Source of the DNA: an uncultured Bacteroidales bacterium
GTDB taxonomy: Bacteria > Bacteroidota > Bacteroidia > Bacteroidales > Paludibacteraceae
Direction of reading: 5' to 3'
Length of the DNA stretch: 64,000 nucleotides
Assembly: GCA_900319105.1 (NCBI GenBank)
Contig: ONND01000005.1
Span: 62,001-126,000, forward strand
Of this stretch, positions 26,186 to 33,993 are shown piece by piece. The first letter of the stretch is position 1. Each line of letters starts with the position of its first letter. The translations under genes and the position numbers were made by a program. A model generated the notes under the pieces. It did not search any database. It saw nothing but the letters and a program-made list of their open reading frames with translations, and was not told the origin of the DNA.

Positions 26186-26905
26186 TCAACTCATGTAATC
26201 ATATAGGTTAAAACCATCGGGCACCTCAGCCGGAATACGTACCATAATCATTGTGCCCTTGAAATCTATCTCCGGCGGTAAGGCCAGGATCTTACGGTTA
26301 TTTGCCGCTTGCAGCAACAGAGCACTACCGGATAAAACAGCAAACTCACCTTTCAGACCATCTACCACCATTTTCATATTAGAAGAAATACCATAACCTC
26401 GGTTCTCCGTGTCCGGTAGGTTTTTTACGGAATAACCGTTTTGCGCGAGATTAAGGGCATCTGCATCGCTATCACCTAATTTGTCAAGGTGTTTTTGTGC
26501 TGCCACATAGCTTCCATATATAGTTATACCAAAATCCGCAAGTATGATCTCTATGGTTTTCGCCGCTTTGTTGTACATCAAATACGCATAGCCTTTGTCC
26601 GTTTGGGCATGTTGCTGAATGTTACAAATCAACTCGTCCAACAAATAAGTCAGAGGCATATTGAGCACTTTAAGTGACTCCGGTATATATGGTTGCAGGT
26701 GTTCTTTCAGTTGCGCAATAACACTCGCCGTAGATTCGTCGTCCAAAGCAAACGGCACTATCAGCGCATTTGTTTCACCATAGAAGAGAGTGGTCATCGC
26801 ATCCAAATATGGATATGCGAACCCCTTTAGATTGCTCTTGGTGACACAATCAAAAAATGCCGACAAGGTGCTTTCTAATGAAAATATGTCTGTGTCGTTT
26901 CGCAT
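26186..26905 (-). CDS. GHKL-type ATP-binding protein
   Basis: 239 residues from ATG 26905 (MRNDTDIFSLESTL). HATPase fold motifs: N-box LLDELICNIQQHA (about 115-127), G1-like ADFGITIYG (about 147-155), G2-like RGYGISSNMKMVVD (about 192-205). No histidine phosphorylation domain, receiver or membrane segment, so this is not a sensor kinase but an anti-sigma-factor-like or stand-alone ATPase. Paired with the STAS-like gene downstream. Own promoter at 26926-26956. Confidence 0.75.
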   Translation of the reverse strand: MRNDTDIFSLESTLSAFFDCVTKSNLKGFAYPYLDAMTTLFYGETNALIVPFALDDESTASVIAQLKEHLQPYIPESLKVLNMPLTYLLDELICNIQQHAQTDKGYAYLMYNKAAKTIEIILADFGITIYGSYVAAQKHLDKLGDSDADALNLAQNGYSVKNLPDTENRGYGISSNMKMVVDGLKGEFAVLSGSALLLQAANNRKILALPPEIDFKGTMIMVRIPAEVPDGFNLYDYMS

Positions 26906-26925
26906 GTCTTTGCAACTTTCGGCTG

Positions 26926-26956
26926 CAAAGTTACTAAAAATATTTGAAATACACAA
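26926..26956 (-). promoter_or_regulatory. Promoter of ATPase/STAS-like pair
   Basis: Minus strand: TTG, 20 bp, TAACTTTG, ending 21 bp before ATG 26905. Confidence 0.8.
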
Positions 26957-27018
26957 GATTTTCAACAAGAAATGCAAAAGAATTCGTATTTTGTGCTGCA
27001 AAGCCTTGTAATGTGCAC

Positions 27019-27050
27019 AAAAAAATCCGCACATTTGATGCAGATTTTTT
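27019..27050 (-). terminator. Terminator downstream of DUF1016 relic
   Basis: AAAAAATC-C-GCA pairs with TGC-A-GATTTTTT around a 7-nt loop; A and T runs on both sides make it usable in both directions. Confidence 0.7.
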
Positions 27051-27097
27051 CTTTCTCCTTTCCCGGAGTGCTCGGAAGCACCGCTCGGAGAGGGACG
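27051..27097. repeat. Hairpin repeat E, copy downstream of DUF1016 relic
   Basis: CTTTCTCC ... GTGCTCGGAAGCAC ... GGAGAGGGACG. Almost identical to 27617-27662. Confidence 0.75.
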
Positions 27098-27103
27098 TTT
27101 ATT

Positions 27104-27570
27104 TTATTTTGCCATCAGTTGGTTCAGTTGTTCTTGTAACTCTGCCTTGTTCGGCAAATACAATTGGTAACGCGCTGCAAATAAGTTATTGTCAATACCC
27201 GCTAAGGCATATTCCATAAGCAACTCATCTTTCCAGACACCGTCTGGATTTTTGGGAAATGCGTGTAGAACAATCTCATATTGAAGAGATTAGACCTTGA
27301 ATAGCCTTTCCCGAGGCGCACTGTAAGGTCTTTAGATAAATTGGTTAGCAATTGCTTGCCGTATTCCGCTTTCAGTTTGCCTTTTTGCTCGAACTCCACG
27401 ATATATTCACCGGTATGCCGACTTGCAGCCAAAAGCGAGGTGTTGACCGCAGAGATAGCCTGCGTGCGTGCATCGTTCCACAAATCAGATATTTGTGACA
27501 CAAGTTGCGCATAACCGGAATCCGTTTGTGCTAACGAATGAAGCCGCTCTATTTTGTCGTTATTGGGCAT
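27104..27570 (-). pseudogene. DUF1016 (YhcG-type) nuclease gene, internally deleted
   Basis: Residues 1-105 (start MPNNDKIERLHSL at 27570) match the DUF1016 N-terminal domain, including GKGYSRSNLFNMRLFYTHFPKIQT. The frame then runs into a premature stop at 27202. A different frame from about 27250 to 27104 encodes the family C-terminus (ELLMEYALAGIDNNLFAARY then QLYLPNKAELQEQLNQLMAK). Family members are about 340 residues, so roughly half the protein including most of the PD-(D/E)XK nuclease domain is gone, with a frameshift at the junction. Such proteins occur near restriction-modification and defence genes. Non-functional. Confidence 0.85.
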
Positions 27571-27616
27571 CGCTGATTTTGATTGTTTCTCTATATTTCT
27601 TTGTTTCTATATTTGT

Positions 27617-27662
27617 CTTTCTCCTTTCCGGAGTGCTCGGAAGCACCGCTCGGAGAGGGACG
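27617..27662. repeat. Hairpin repeat E, copy downstream of BRO/DinD relic
   Basis: Same 46-47-bp hairpin as 27051-27097, in the same orientation, in the gap between the two gene relics. Confidence 0.75.
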
Positions 27663-27765
27663 ATTTCTTATTTCGCCAAAGGCGGGATTTATTATTTTAC
27701 ATGTTTTAGTATATCATCCGCATCAATGCTCAAATGTGCAATTCAACTTATTGCGTATGGGTCAT

Positions 27766-28588
27766 CTATTTATCTTCTTTATCCTCGAATGGCAATTCTG
27801 CTTTGCCTTTTTCTTCTATGGGGCGTATGTGATCCGAAGCGCGTTCTGACGAAATGACGGAATGACCTAAACGACTCTCGATGTCCGCACGGGCGTTGCG
27901 AGCGACCTCGCCACCTTCTTTAGCTGTTTGGCGGCTCTGAGCCATTCCTTTCGGATTGCGTTGACGGGATATTTCCGTCGCAGTCACTTCGGCAAGCGTG
28001 TTTAGCGCCAGTTCCACATTCGTCATGTTATCACGCAGATTCTCTTTGGTCAGACCTTTGTGGCGTTTGTATTCACCGGTGGTCATTCCGCTCCAAGCCT
28101 GTGTGAGGACATTTGTGAGAATTGCAAAATCCTTCTGCTCTGTAATACCTGCACGATGCCATTCGTCCGTCAGCTCTTTGCGCATTTCGATGGAGCGCAT
28201 CCTTTCGTTAATCCATTTGTCAGAATAACCTTGGCGGCGATAGTCCTCCACCGCCATTTGAAAGGTCAGCTCCGGATCAATCATCTGGTCTATTCGCTGC
28301 TCGCCTAATTTTGCCAACCACTGTTTGACAGGCTCCGCTTTCTTAGATGGAATAGACTGAATGAGACGGAAAATGCCTTGTAAATCAGCGGCTTGAACTT
28401 TTCTCCGTTTTCCATCAAAAGCTCTCATTTCAACAGGGGTACAAATTGTACCCCACTTGGAATCTAATTCCGGATCATAACACTTGTACTATATCTACGA
28501 CAGAGAAATAGTACTTTTCTTGCTCGGGATCCCACACAATGCGGACGCGCTTTCCTTCAAACAGTTGTATGGCAAAATTATCGTCCAT
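27766..28588 (-). pseudogene. BRO-N/DinD-like gene with frameshifting deletion
   Basis: From ATG 28588 the frame reads MDDNFAIQLFEGKRVRIVWD and on to FSVVDIVQVL, a BRO-N start, then meets TGA at 28475. The next base opens the other frame with DPELDSKWGTICTPVEMRAF, followed without interruption by the rest of the family (LIQSIPSKKAEPVKQWLAKL, WSGMTTGEYKRHKGLTKENL, EISRQRNPKGMAQSRQTAKE) to 27766. Comparison with the family pattern suggests loss of about 15-20 codons plus a frameshift at the junction. DinD-like proteins are linked to the DNA-damage response and BRO domains to phage antirepressors. The C-terminal part could still be made from ATG 28428 (220 residues), but lacks the DNA-binding BRO-N domain. 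Confidence 0.8.
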
Positions 28589-28603
28589 CGTTTTGTGGTA
28601 TTC

Positions 28604-30613
28604 TTATAGCAATTTCTTTACTTGGTCGTAGACATTCTGGGCGGTGAAGCCGAGTTTTTCGTCGAGGACCTTGTAAGGAGCGGAGAAGCCGAAGGAGTTG
28701 AGACCCCAGATAGCGCCGTTTTCGCCCACGAGTGATTCGAGGGTGCAAGGTAAGCCTGCAGTCATACCGAAACGCTTGATGCCTTTCGGCAGGACGGAGT
28801 CTTGGTACTCTTTGGGTTGCTCACGGAAGAGACCTTCGGACGGAACGCTTACTATCTGGAGACGGATACCTTCTGCACGAAGGAGTTCTGCGCCACTTAA
28901 CAACGTACTTACCTCAGATCCCGAAGCCAAGAGAACGACTTGCGGATTCTCATCTTTGGAGACGATGTATGCCCCTTTTCGGAAGCCTTCAAGGTTCACA
29001 TTAGGCACCGGAGCGATGTCCTGACGGCTGAGAATGAGGGCGGTCGGCGTGTCGTTATTCTCCATTGCCAGCCGCCAAGCGAGCGTCGTTTCCTCGGCGT
29101 CCGCCGGACGAAGAACGAGCATCGACGGTTTGCCGCTGTGGTTATGGAGTTTCTCCATCAAACGGATCTGGGCTTCTTGCTCAACCGGCTCGTGGGTCGG
29201 ACCATCTTCGCCGACACGGAAGGCGTCGTGGCTCCAGATGAACTTAACAGGCAGTTCCATAAGAGCAGCCATACGTACGGCAGGTTTCATGTAGTCGCTG
29301 AATACGAAGAACGTGCCGCAGGCAGGGATAATACCGCCGTGAAGCGCCATACCGATCATGACGCACGCCATGGTGAGTTCGGACACACCGGCTTGCAGGA
29401 ATTGACCGCTGAAATCGCCTTTCTTGAAGGCGTGGGTCTTCTTGAGGAAACCATCGGTCTTATCGGAGTTCGAGAGGTCGGCGGACGAAACAATCATATT
29501 ACCCACGTTCTCTGCCAGATGGCTGAGTACGGTCGCTGAAGCATTTCGGGTAGCCGCTCCGGGTTTTTGCTCAATCAGACTCCAGTCGATGCAGGGTGTC
29601 TCGCCGGACATGAAGGTCTCGTATTCATTCGCAGCCTGCGGGTTAGCTTGTTTCCATTCGTAGTACTGCGCATATTTCTTATTCGCCATTTCGCAGAGTT
29701 CCACTGCACGATCGTCGTACAGTTTCTGCACCTCCGGGAAGATAGCGAACGGATTCGTCGGATCGCCACCGAGGTGCTCGATGGTCTTCTCGAAGGACGC
29801 ACCGGCTTTAGAGAGCGGTGCTCCGTGGGTCGAACATTTGCCTTCCCAGTTAGCCCCTTCGGCCGTCACACATCCCTTACCCATCGTCGTATGGCCTATG
29901 ATGATCGACGGACGTCCTTTCTCTGCTTTCGCTTTGATGATTGCCTCACGGATCGCATCGGGATCATTACCCGGAATCTCCTGAACATACCATCCCCACG
30001 CCTTGTATTTGGCAGCCACATCTTCGGAGGTCACTTCGCTGCAACCTGTGGAGAGCTGGATGGTATTCGAGTCATAGAACATAACGAGGTTATCGAGTCC
30101 GAGGTGTCCGGCCAGACGGCCTGCGCCCTGCGAGATCTCTTCTTGAACGCCACCATCGGAGATAAAGGCATAGATGGTCGGGTTATGAATCTCACCGTAG
30201 CGGGTGTTGAACCATTTGGCAGCGATCGCAGCTCCTACAGCGAACGTGTGTCCCTGTCCAAGCGGACCGGAGGTATTCTCAATCATTCGCTCGATCTCAC
30301 GCTCCGGGTGTCCGGGCGTAACTGAACCCCACTGACGGAGGTTTTGCAGATCTTCGAGGGTAAATTTACCGGCCAGACAGAGCTGTGCATAGAGCATCGG
30401 AGCCATGTGTCCGGGATCCAAGAAGAAGCGGTCACGCGCTTCCCAGCCCGGGTTCTGCGGGTCATATTCAAGGAACTCGCTAAAGAGGACGTTAATGAAG
30501 TCCGCGCCACCCATCGCACCGCCCGGGTGACCACTCTTAGCTTTCTCTACTGCTGCTGCAGCCAGGATACGAATGTTATCCGCTGCGCGATTCATAAGTT
30601 GTGTTGAATTCAT
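28604..30613 (-). CDS. tkt: Transketolase
   Basis: 669 residues. TPP-dependent transfer of two-carbon units between sugar phosphates in the non-oxidative pentose phosphate pathway. N-terminal TPP/PP domain: AKSGHPGGAMGGADF near 25-40, GPLGQGHTFAVGAA near 115, ISDGGVQEEISQGAGRLAGH near 150 with NTIQL after it. Pyrimidine domain from about 360; catalytic Glu region TMACVMIGMALHGG near 425; HDAFRVGEDGPTHEPVEQ near 475. Third gene of a run on one strand with the 211- and 178-residue membrane protein genes; 13 bp separates it from the former. Confidence 0.97.
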   Translation of the reverse strand: MNSTQLMNRAADNIRILAAAAVEKAKSGHPGGAMGGADFINVLFSEFLEYDPQNPGWEARDRFFLDPGHMAPMLYAQLCLAGKFTLEDLQNLRQWGSVTPGHPEREIERMIENTSGPLGQGHTFAVGAAIAAKWFNTRYGEIHNPTIYAFISDGGVQEEISQGAGRLAGHLGLDNLVMFYDSNTIQLSTGCSEVTSEDVAAKYKAWGWYVQEIPGNDPDAIREAIIKAKAEKGRPSIIIGHTTMGKGCVTAEGANWEGKCSTHGAPLSKAGASFEKTIEHLGGDPTNPFAIFPEVQKLYDDRAVELCEMANKKYAQYYEWKQANPQAANEYETFMSGETPCIDWSLIEQKPGAATRNASATVLSHLAENVGNMIVSSADLSNSDKTDGFLKKTHAFKKGDFSGQFLQAGVSELTMACVMIGMALHGGIIPACGTFFVFSDYMKPAVRMAALMELPVKFIWSHDAFRVGEDGPTHEPVEQEAQIRLMEKLHNHSGKPSMLVLRPADAEETTLAWRLAMENNDTPTALILSRQDIAPVPNVNLEGFRKGAYIVSKDENPQVVLLASGSEVSTLLSGAELLRAEGIRLQIVSVPSEGLFREQPKEYQDSVLPKGIKRFGMTAGLPCTLESLVGENGAIWGLNSFGFSAPYKVLDEKLGFTAQNVYDQVKKLL

Positions 30614-30626
30614 AATATTAAAGTAT

Positions 30627-31262
30627 TTAAAACCTCCATCCTAAATAATAACTTGCGCCCCATCGGGTGTTTCCTCTCTTACCGAAGCCGGGGATGTATA
30701 TCGGTCCCATCTCGTCCGCCAGCAACCCGTCTTTCTCGCGGGTAAAGAGGATTTTGAGTCGTCCCGTCCATCCCATATAGAATCCGGTATTCTTCACTTT
30801 CGCTATCTCGACCTGACAGCCCGCAACAACCTCTCCCCAGCAATCCACTTTCTTCGGCTGAAAGTCCGTGCCGATACGGATACCAAGCAGCAGGGCGTGC
30901 GGGGACTCGGGATGCCGCTTGAACGGACATATATCGCATCCCACACGCATGTATCCGCCATACTGATTATAGTGTAACGAATCGCCTTTGCTCGTCTGCC
31001 CTCCGGCACAACCTAACTCCAGCGTAGGATAGAACCGATACTTGAGGCGCCAGTTCATCGCCAACTCGTACTGCTGCAACTTACCCGAACTGAGAGCCGC
31101 CGCCAAAGCCGCCGCTCCGATATCGAGTTTGAGCGTCATGCCTTGGTAGATCGGCTGCTTCGGCTTCGACTCTTTCGTCGCCACCGTAGTCGAATCCGCG
31201 GCATAGAGTCCTACGCTCAGCAGCAACAGACCTACTATGTTACATAAGCGATTTAGCTTCAT
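30627..31262 (-). CDS. DUF6048-like outer-membrane beta protein
   Basis: 211 residues with signal peptide MKLNRLCNIVGLLLLSVGLYA. Alternating hydrophobic strands (YELAMNWRLKYRFYPTLELG, YMRVGCDICPF, ALLLGIRIGTDF, RWGASYYLGWRF) and a C-terminal Phe point to a small outer-membrane barrel. Size and pattern fit the Bacteroidales DUF6048 family; function unknown. Its start overlaps the end of the next upstream gene by 23 bp. Confidence 0.7.
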   Translation of the reverse strand: MKLNRLCNIVGLLLLSVGLYAADSTTVATKESKPKQPIYQGMTLKLDIGAAALAAALSSGKLQQYELAMNWRLKYRFYPTLELGCAGGQTSKGDSLHYNQYGGYMRVGCDICPFKRHPESPHALLLGIRIGTDFQPKKVDCWGEVVAGCQVEIAKVKNTGFYMGWTGRLKILFTREKDGLLADEMGPIYIPGFGKRGNTRWGASYYLGWRF

Positions 31263-31776
31263 TCTTCAGTTCCTCGAGTGCTTTATCAGAGGGTGTCAAT
31301 CCGTTCGAGTTAAACGCCGTCAGAAGCGTTGTGGCATAGACCTGTGCGTTCGCGTTCTTCGGCAGTTGCGCCGCCATAGCGATGACGAACGCGCCGAGTT
31401 GGTCACGGGCATTGATGATCAAGTCCCACACCTCTTCGCTCACATAGACCTGCTGCGACTGATTATGGTCAAACTCCGCGCGGATGGTCTGCAGCAAGTA
31501 TTGTTGCATCTGCATGACCGTCCAGGTCGTAAATGCGTCCGGCTGGTTCTGGCGCAGCTCCATGATCATGTGCTCGGGCTTGGTACGCTCAAGTAGCAGC
31601 GTGAGACGCTCGTACGCCCGCAGACGAATCGGCGAAATTGTCTTCTGGCTCTCCCGTTTGAGTTCCCACATACGTTTCTTCTCCTCGTTGCGGAATTGCG
31701 AGTACTGGATCAACCAGAACCCGAAAATCATTACCACAACGACCAACACGATCAGCAGTATATACGTTGTATTCAT
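31240..31776 (-). CDS. Conserved single-pass membrane protein of unknown function
   Basis: 178 residues: one N-terminal membrane helix (YILLIVLVVVVMIFGFWLI, about 5-23), then a soluble helical domain (RESQKTISPIRLRAYERLTL, LLERTKPEHMIMELRQNQPD, and on). The pattern is a Bacteroidota protein of unknown role often seen near transketolase; I recognise no enzyme motif. First gene of the tkt operon, with its own promoter. Confidence 0.75.
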   Translation of the reverse strand: MNTTYILLIVLVVVVMIFGFWLIQYSQFRNEEKKRMWELKRESQKTISPIRLRAYERLTLLLERTKPEHMIMELRQNQPDAFTTWTVMQMQQYLLQTIRAEFDHNQSQQVYVSEEVWDLIINARDQLGAFVIAMAAQLPKNANAQVYATTLLTAFNSNGLTPSDKALEELKNEAKSLM

Positions 31777-31797
31777 AGCGTTAATTTAAAAACGCTG

Positions 31798-31828
31798 CAA
31801 AGTTACACAAAAAAAAGCACATACGCAA
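31798..31828 (-). promoter_or_regulatory. Promoter of the tkt operon
   Basis: Minus strand: TTG, 20 bp, TAACTTTG. Confidence 0.8.
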
Positions 31829-31870
31829 GGATTTGTGCTTTTTTTTTGCGAGGCGGATTAAAATCCGCAA

Positions 31871-33046
31871 TTATTGAAGAGCCTGATGGCATTGCGCAGA
31901 TGGAACCGGTTTGCAAGTGGTGTAGATGATGCGAAGCCAGGCGAGGGTGTATGTGAGGACGCCAAGCCAGAGAGTCGAATGGACGTAATTGCAGATCTTG
32001 GAGGGGCAGAAGAGGTCGATCGGCATCACACACCATAAGACGAACAGCGCCCAGAAAAGGATTTTGTCAAAGACAGGACGCTTGTCCTCCAAAAAATACC
32101 ACAAGGCATAGCCCGTCATGGCGATCGTATAAGTCGTATATTCCGCCGCTTCACTGAAGAGGACGATATACCCCATCAGTCCTGCCAATGCGCCGACGCG
32201 GAAAGGAAGCCCCACCCCGCCCCTCCCCTTAAAGGGAGGGAGTATTGGAAGGAGGAACGGAATCGCCAGGAGGAGCAGGGCGGCCGCCTGAAAAATACGC
32301 ATGTGGGACAAAGCGAAGGTGCGTATTCCCGGCACAAAAAGGATTGAATAGTAGGTGCCGGTGGACTGATGGGAAGTCAACTGAGCAAACCAGTTCTCAT
32401 ATCCGGCGAGCAGTCCTTCCACACCTCCATTAAGCGCAGGAAGCAAGAGAAAACCTATTCCCGTGAGCACAACATAACCTGCATTACGCCAGAAACGCGG
32501 ATAGCAGAGCAGAAGCGCCAGTTCGATAGCCCCGTAGATCTTGGTCGTCGCAGAGAGCATGATCAGGAGGATTGCCCAGAAAGACTGATCGCGCTCCAGT
32601 AGCACAAACGCCCATACGAAGATCGCCGCCACCAAGAGGTTAAACTGGAAGCAGAACAAACTCTGCGCCACCGTCAGCAGCAGATATAGCATGATCAACG
32701 GCGCCTTTTCCGAAAGGACACCGGGCAGGTTCTTTACCGCAAAATAAAAGACCGTATAGCCAAACAGATTCCATGCAAAACCGCCAAGATAAAACGGCAA
32801 GAACGCAAAAGGTGCGAACAAGACACAGAAGATAGGCGAATAGATGAAAAAACGATGGTGAACATCCACAAAATCCTGCGTATAGGGGTTGATACCCTGC
32901 CAGAACTGCAAAGTGGCATCCCGGAAGACGCAGTAGTTCTCCGCCCCGCCGCGGAACAACTCAATCGCCGAAGCAGCTACGGCGATGACAAACCCCAACC
33001 AGTAGATATTACGGGAAACCGTAAAGAAAGACAGGAACTTTTTCAT
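31871..33046 (-). CDS. GT87-family (DUF2029) polyprenyl-phosphate-sugar glycosyltransferase
   Basis: 391 residues, about ten membrane helices. The periplasmic loop after helix 1 has YCVFRDATLQFWQGINPY, with Asp in the position of the catalytic acidic residue in GT-C enzymes, followed by FIYSPIFCVLFAPFAFLPF. GT87 enzymes transfer mannose or a similar sugar from polyprenyl phosphate on the outer face of the inner membrane. The gene overlaps the GT2 gene start by 4 bp. A family B palindrome inserts PILPPFKGRGGVGLPF near residue 270 between two helices. It ends the four-gene envelope cassette. Confidence 0.85.
   Translation of the reverse strand: MKKFLSFFTVSRNIYWLGFVIAVAASAIELFRGGAENYCVFRDATLQFWQGINPYTQDFVDVHHRFFIYSPIFCVLFAPFAFLPFYLGGFAWNLFGYTVFYFAVKNLPGVLSEKAPLIMLYLLLTVAQSLFCFQFNLLVAAIFVWAFVLLERDQSFWAILLIMLSATTKIYGAIELALLLCYPRFWRNAGYVVLTGIGFLLLPALNGGVEGLLAGYENWFAQLTSHQSTGTYYSILFVPGIRTFALSHMRIFQAAALLLLAIPFLLPILPPFKGRGGVGLPFRVGALAGLMGYIVLFSEAAEYTTYTIAMTGYALWYFLEDKRPVFDKILFWALFVLWCVMPIDLFCPSKICNYVHSTLWLGVLTYTLAWLRIIYTTCKPVPSAQCHQALQ
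32209..32245. repeat. Family B palindrome in the GT87 gene
   Basis: CACCCCGCCCCTCCCC, TTAA, AGGGAGGGAG; in frame, encoding PPFKGRGGVG. Confidence 0.8.
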
Positions 33047-33981
33047 ACTTTCTCGTCGTTATATCTGCGTACAAAATAACCCGGTCTGTTCTTGGTCTCA
33101 TTGAAAATACGCCCCAGGTATTCGCCTAAAACGCCTATCGTGAGCAGTTGAATGCCACCGAGGAAAAGGATGGTCACCATAATCGTCGGATAGCCGGCCA
33201 CCGGATCACCATAAAGCAAGGTGGTAATGAGGATATACACCAGATAGATAAACGCCACAAACGAGACGCCTATACCCAGGTACATCGCTATGCGTAGCGG
33301 CGCGACGGTATAACTGGTCATGCCGTTGATGGCGAGGTTGACGAGTTGTGAGAACCGCCATTTGGAGGTACCCTGCTGCCGCTCCAACTGGTCATAATAG
33401 ATGCCTTTTTTCTTAAAGCCTATCCATGAGTAGAGTCCTTTCGTATTACGCTCCGACTCACGCATCTTACGCAGTGCCTCGATGCAGGTTCGGTCGAGGA
33501 GGCGAAAATCGCCGGTGTTCTTCTGTATGGGCACACGCGTCAGGCTCTGAAGCATAACGTAGTACCACTGCGAGGTCTTCTTCTTAAACCATGACTCGCG
33601 GCTCAAGCGGCGCTGCGCATATACATCGTCATAGCCTTCTTCCCATCCCTTGATCATCTCCGGGATCGCCGAGACAGGGTGCTGCATATCGGCATCCATG
33701 ATAATCACCGCATCTCCTTTGGCATAATCGAAGCCAGCCATCATCGCCACCTCCTTGCCGTAGTTACGCGAGAGGTCGATATAAGACCAGTGTTGCGGGT
33801 CTTTGTGATGCAACGCGACCATCTTATCCAACGTGGTATCCGTACTGCCGTCATTGACGAGCAGGAACTCCCAGTTATAGGCAGGGTTGTCCTTCAGCAC
33901 TTGATCCATGCACTCTTGCAGGTGGTCAAAGCAAGCCTCCTCATTGTAGGCGGGCAACAGAATGGTGATTGTCTTTTTCAT
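33043..33981 (-). CDS. Polyprenyl-phosphate glycosyltransferase, GT2 (GtrB-like)
   Basis: 312 residues. GT-A domain (ITILLPAYNEEACFDHLQEC; LLVNDGSTDTTLDKMV; DAVIIMDADMQHP) with the metal-binding DAD, then two C-terminal membrane helices (about 230-255 and 265-290). This is the architecture of GtrB/DPM-like enzymes that load a sugar on undecaprenyl phosphate at the cytoplasmic face. With a GtrA domain two genes upstream and a GT87 transferase next to it, it likely supplies the lipid-linked sugar of the cassette. Confidence 0.92.
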   Translation of the reverse strand: MKKTITILLPAYNEEACFDHLQECMDQVLKDNPAYNWEFLLVNDGSTDTTLDKMVALHHKDPQHWSYIDLSRNYGKEVAMMAGFDYAKGDAVIIMDADMQHPVSAIPEMIKGWEEGYDDVYAQRRLSRESWFKKKTSQWYYVMLQSLTRVPIQKNTGDFRLLDRTCIEALRKMRESERNTKGLYSWIGFKKKGIYYDQLERQQGTSKWRFSQLVNLAINGMTSYTVAPLRIAMYLGIGVSFVAFIYLVYILITTLLYGDPVAGYPTIMVTILFLGGIQLLTIGVLGEYLGRIFNETKNRPGYFVRRYNDEKV

Positions 33982-33993
33982 ATCAGAAGAACA

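Noticed and set aside
25809-27662. Integron attC sites
   Set aside because: Hairpin repeats follow each gene, but the RYYYAAC/GTTRRRY core is absent and no integrase gene is seen; kept only as a cassette-like observation.
22505-28600. Integrated prophage or transposon
   Set aside because: DUF1016 and BRO/DinD relics are often phage-linked, but there is no integrase, transposase, structural gene or attachment-site duplication.
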